A stretch of 50,520 nt of DNA from an uncultured bacterium. Lineage in GTDB: Bacteria; Pseudomonadota; Alphaproteobacteria; Rs-D84. The stretch spans positions 1 to 50,520 of the forward strand of contig CATNBF010000006.1 in assembly GCA_950096895.1 (NCBI GenBank), given 5' to 3'. The notes under the pieces were generated by a model that was not told where the DNA came from, ran no database searches, and saw only the letters and a program-made list of their open reading frames with translations. Numbering within the stretch: the stretch's first letter is position 1; each line of letters starts with the position of its first letter. A program made the translations under genes and the position numbers. Below are positions 49,061 to 50,520 of the stretch, piece after piece.

Positions 49061-49627
49061 ATGAAAAAATACTTGCTCTTTTTAATGGCCCTTGTTGTCC
49101 CGGGATTGGCACACGCGGCAGACGTATGGAATCCCTTTATGGGGTATAATGATCACCAAGTGGCCATTAATTTCGGTCAAGGTGTCGATAGCGGATTTTT
49201 AATTCCGCCACCATCGCGATTTGTGCCGTTTTATATGATGCCCCATATTCAATATTCGCAACCGACAACGTTTTTTAAGCTGCCGGCGCGTCAATCATTG
49301 AACTTTGGCGAAACGGTGGGCATGGGGAAAAAGTATGGTTGGAATTGGAAATCGTTTTCGATCCCAATGCTGTTTGCATCGGGGGATGTGGCATTGCTGT
49401 ATGGGAAAAACTGGTACTATGCCACGGGCGTCGGTGTCGGTTTCCAGGCCCAGCAAAATGATCGTTTGGGGGCGAAATTATTGTTCCAATTCAAGATTTC
49501 CGCCGGATACCGGTTTAACGATTGCTGGGGTGGGGAAATATATGTTCAACATTTTTCCAATGGCAACACGGCCGATGAAAATTATTCTTATGCCTTTTAT
49601 GGACTGGGGATGACATATAGTTTCTAA
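49061..49627 (+). CDS. Outer-membrane beta-barrel, PagL-like lipid A 3-O-deacylase family
   Basis: 188 aa from ATG 49061 (the track adds three residues). Signal peptide KYLLFLMALVVPGLAHAA, then a series of amphipathic strands (YYATGVGVGFQAQQND, LLFQFKISAGYRF) and the C-terminal FYGLGMTYSF with terminal Phe, typical of an outer-membrane barrel. IYVQHFSNG followed by an acidic residue resembles the His-Ser-Glu site of PagL, which removes the 3-O-acyl chain of lipid A. Enzyme activity is inferred from that motif only. It neighbours a GT8 gene, so both may tailor LPS. Confidence 0.65.
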   Translation: MKKYLLFLMALVVPGLAHAADVWNPFMGYNDHQVAINFGQGVDSGFLIPPPSRFVPFYMMPHIQYSQPTTFFKLPARQSLNFGETVGMGKKYGWNWKSFSIPMLFASGDVALLYGKNWYYATGVGVGFQAQQNDRLGAKLLFQFKISAGYRFNDCWGGEIYVQHFSNGNTADENYSYAFYGLGMTYSF

Positions 49628-49750
49628 ACCATTAAATGGCCCAAAGGTTCAATTATTAGAAATCCCGTTTGAATCCATGGCCCGGGGCAAGCGATCCAAT
49701 CCCCCATAATCCCAAATCCCGCCAGATTATATGACAAAGCAGCGGGATTA

Positions 49751-49778
49751 AAAAAAAGCGGCAGCACCGCTTTTTTTT
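49751..49778. terminator. Bidirectional terminator, PagL-like / ung
   Basis: AAAAAAAGCGG-CAGCA-CCGCTTTTTTTT stem between converging genes. Confidence 0.9.
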
Positions 49779-49779
49779 C

Positions 49780-50442
49780 CTACCATTCAATGGGTGTTTT
49801 ACCATGCGCGGCCAAGTATTCATTTGCCTGCGAAAAATGATGATTTCCAAAAAATCCCCGATGCGCCGATAGCGGCGATGGATGAACCGATTTCAAAATC
49901 AGATTACGGTTGGGATCAACAAATTCGGCCTTGCGCTGCGCATAACTGCCCCAGAGCATATAGACCACATTATCCCGTTCGGCAACCGTCCGAATAACCG
50001 CATCCGTAAACGTTTCCCATCCACGTCCCACGTGGGATGCCGCCGCATGGGCACGCACAGTTAATGTCGCATTCAGCAGTAAGACCCCTTGGTCTGCCCA
50101 ATGACTAAGATCACCGTGGGTTACCGATGGCCGGCCCAAATCAGATTCAATTTCTTTGTAAATATTAACCAATGACGGGGGCACCGGGGTGGGCGGCAAT
50201 ACCGAAAAGCATAATCCATGCGCCTGGCCGGGTTCATGATATGGATCTTGGCCGATGATCACCACCTTGACATGATCCAACGGGCATAAATTAAAGGCGT
50301 TGAAAATATTTTTCGGGGCCGGATAAATCGCCTGCCCCGACATATATTCCCCACGGACAAAGTCTGTTAACCGAACAAAATATTCTTGATCGAATTCCGC
50401 CCCCAGGGCCTGTTTCCAAGATTCTTCGATTTTAACGTCCAT
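49780..50442 (-). CDS. ung: Uracil-DNA glycosylase
   Basis: 220 aa family 1 UDG that removes uracil from DNA, opening base excision repair. VVIIGQDPYHEPGQAHGLCFSV holds the catalytic Asp; LLLNATLTV is the uracil-binding strand; and ILKSVHPSPLSAHRGFFG contains the catalytic His and minor-groove loop. The track start is 12 codons early; MDVKIEESWKQAL at 50442 follows GGGGGGGCAC and matches the family. A further gene ends 19 nt upstream on the same strand. ExoIII at 17 kb supplies the next repair step. Confidence 0.96.
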   Translation of the reverse strand: MDVKIEESWKQALGAEFDQEYFVRLTDFVRGEYMSGQAIYPAPKNIFNAFNLCPLDHVKVVIIGQDPYHEPGQAHGLCFSVLPPTPVPPSLVNIYKEIESDLGRPSVTHGDLSHWADQGVLLLNATLTVRAHAAASHVGRGWETFTDAVIRTVAERDNVVYMLWGSYAQRKAEFVDPNRNLILKSVHPSPLSAHRGFFGNHHFSQANEYLAAHGKTPIEW

Positions 50443-50461
50443 GTGCCCCCCCAAATTTCGT

Positions 50462-50520
50462 TTACAATGTGTCCACACGCTGGGACGCCATCAATTGATT
50501 AATTTGCATCAAGATATCAT
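50462..50520 (-). CDS. 3' end of an unidentified gene at the window edge
   Basis: Open minus-strand frame from the right edge to TAA at 50462, ending MQINQLMASQRVDTL. Its stop is 19 nt before ung, so it may be the upstream operon partner. Too short to identify. Confidence 0.35.
   Translation of the reverse strand, partial: DILMQINQLMASQRVDTL

Noticed and set aside
1-50520. CRISPR array or insertion sequence
   Set aside because: No regularly spaced repeats, no cas genes and no transposase frame seen. The only repeat structure is at tRNA-Met.

Overview
The window reads as a chromosomal segment of a small-genome alphaproteobacterium. The evidence is the repair and housekeeping gene set (AddB-type rather than RecBCD helicase-nuclease, DciA-type helicase loader, SecB, LolC/LolD, FtsQ/FtsA, MnmE with a C-terminal CLGK), an alphaproteobacterial-looking elongator tRNA-Met, and dense packing with frequent strand switches and bidirectional terminators. 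By eye the GC content is intermediate, with AT-richer stretches near 20.3-24 kb, 42.5-44 kb and 46.7-48 kb that look accessory. The cysteine-rich surface protein and the many unknown lipoproteins suggest an uncultured, possibly host-associated lineage. That placement is inference.

Layout. 0-1.3 kb: end of a polysaccharide glycosyltransferase cluster just downstream of recA. 1.3-5.2 kb: recA, an MFS transporter, a DciA-like protein and mltA, all on the minus strand. 5.2-11.4 kb: secB, mnmE, ruvA, yebC and ruvC, split by a surface-protein gene, then a small membrane protein and a methyltransferase. 11.4-20.2 kb: lpoA/rsmI divergent pair, engB, addB, xth, an acyl-CoA ligase and a VanX-like dipeptidase. 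20.3-24 kb: an accessory patch with a broken ABC exporter, a guanylate-kinase-like gene and a frameshifted kinase/NUDIX gene. 24-30 kb: tRNA-Tyr and tRNA-Gly, a YjbR protein, two envelope proteins, lolD/lolC, a secretin-like lipoprotein and a partner. 30-33 kb: a lipoprotein, ftsQ, and an ftsA gene fused in frame to ribulose-phosphate 3-epimerase. 33-41.5 kb: tsaE, three small envelope proteins, uvrB, an AsmA-like protein and aspS. 41.5-46.2 kb: a T-box-like aspS leader, paralogous lipoproteins, tRNA-Thr, unknown genes, and a double-domain ArsR regulator divergent from a CxxC membrane protein. 46.2-47.8 kb: a 1-kb unit bounded by 47-bp repeats of the tRNA-Met 3' half. 47.8-50.5 kb: a structured leader, a GT8 glycosyltransferase, a PagL-like barrel and ung.

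Most striking observations: (1) an uninterrupted FtsA-Rpe fusion that keeps the catalytic residues of the epimerase; (2) a near-perfect T-box antiterminator upstream of aspS whose UGGC matches a G73 discriminator, very unusual for an alphaproteobacterium; (3) a four-way-junction leader with mutually exclusive pairings upstream of the GT8 gene; (4) repeated leaderless promoters, with the start codon exactly 7 nt after the -10 box; (5) a mini-integrative unit at tRNA-Met. Several genes are interrupted by single-base homopolymer offsets, which may be decay, phase variation or sequence error.

How the genes work together: envelope biogenesis (MltA, LpoA, LolCD, FtsQ/FtsA, AsmA-like, PagL-like, GT2/GT8/capsule enzymes, VanX-like peptidase) and DNA repair (RecA, RuvA, RuvC, AddB, ExoIII, UvrB, Ung) dominate. 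The rest is tRNA modification (MnmE, TsaE), ribosome maturation (RsmI, EngB) and tRNA charging (AspS).
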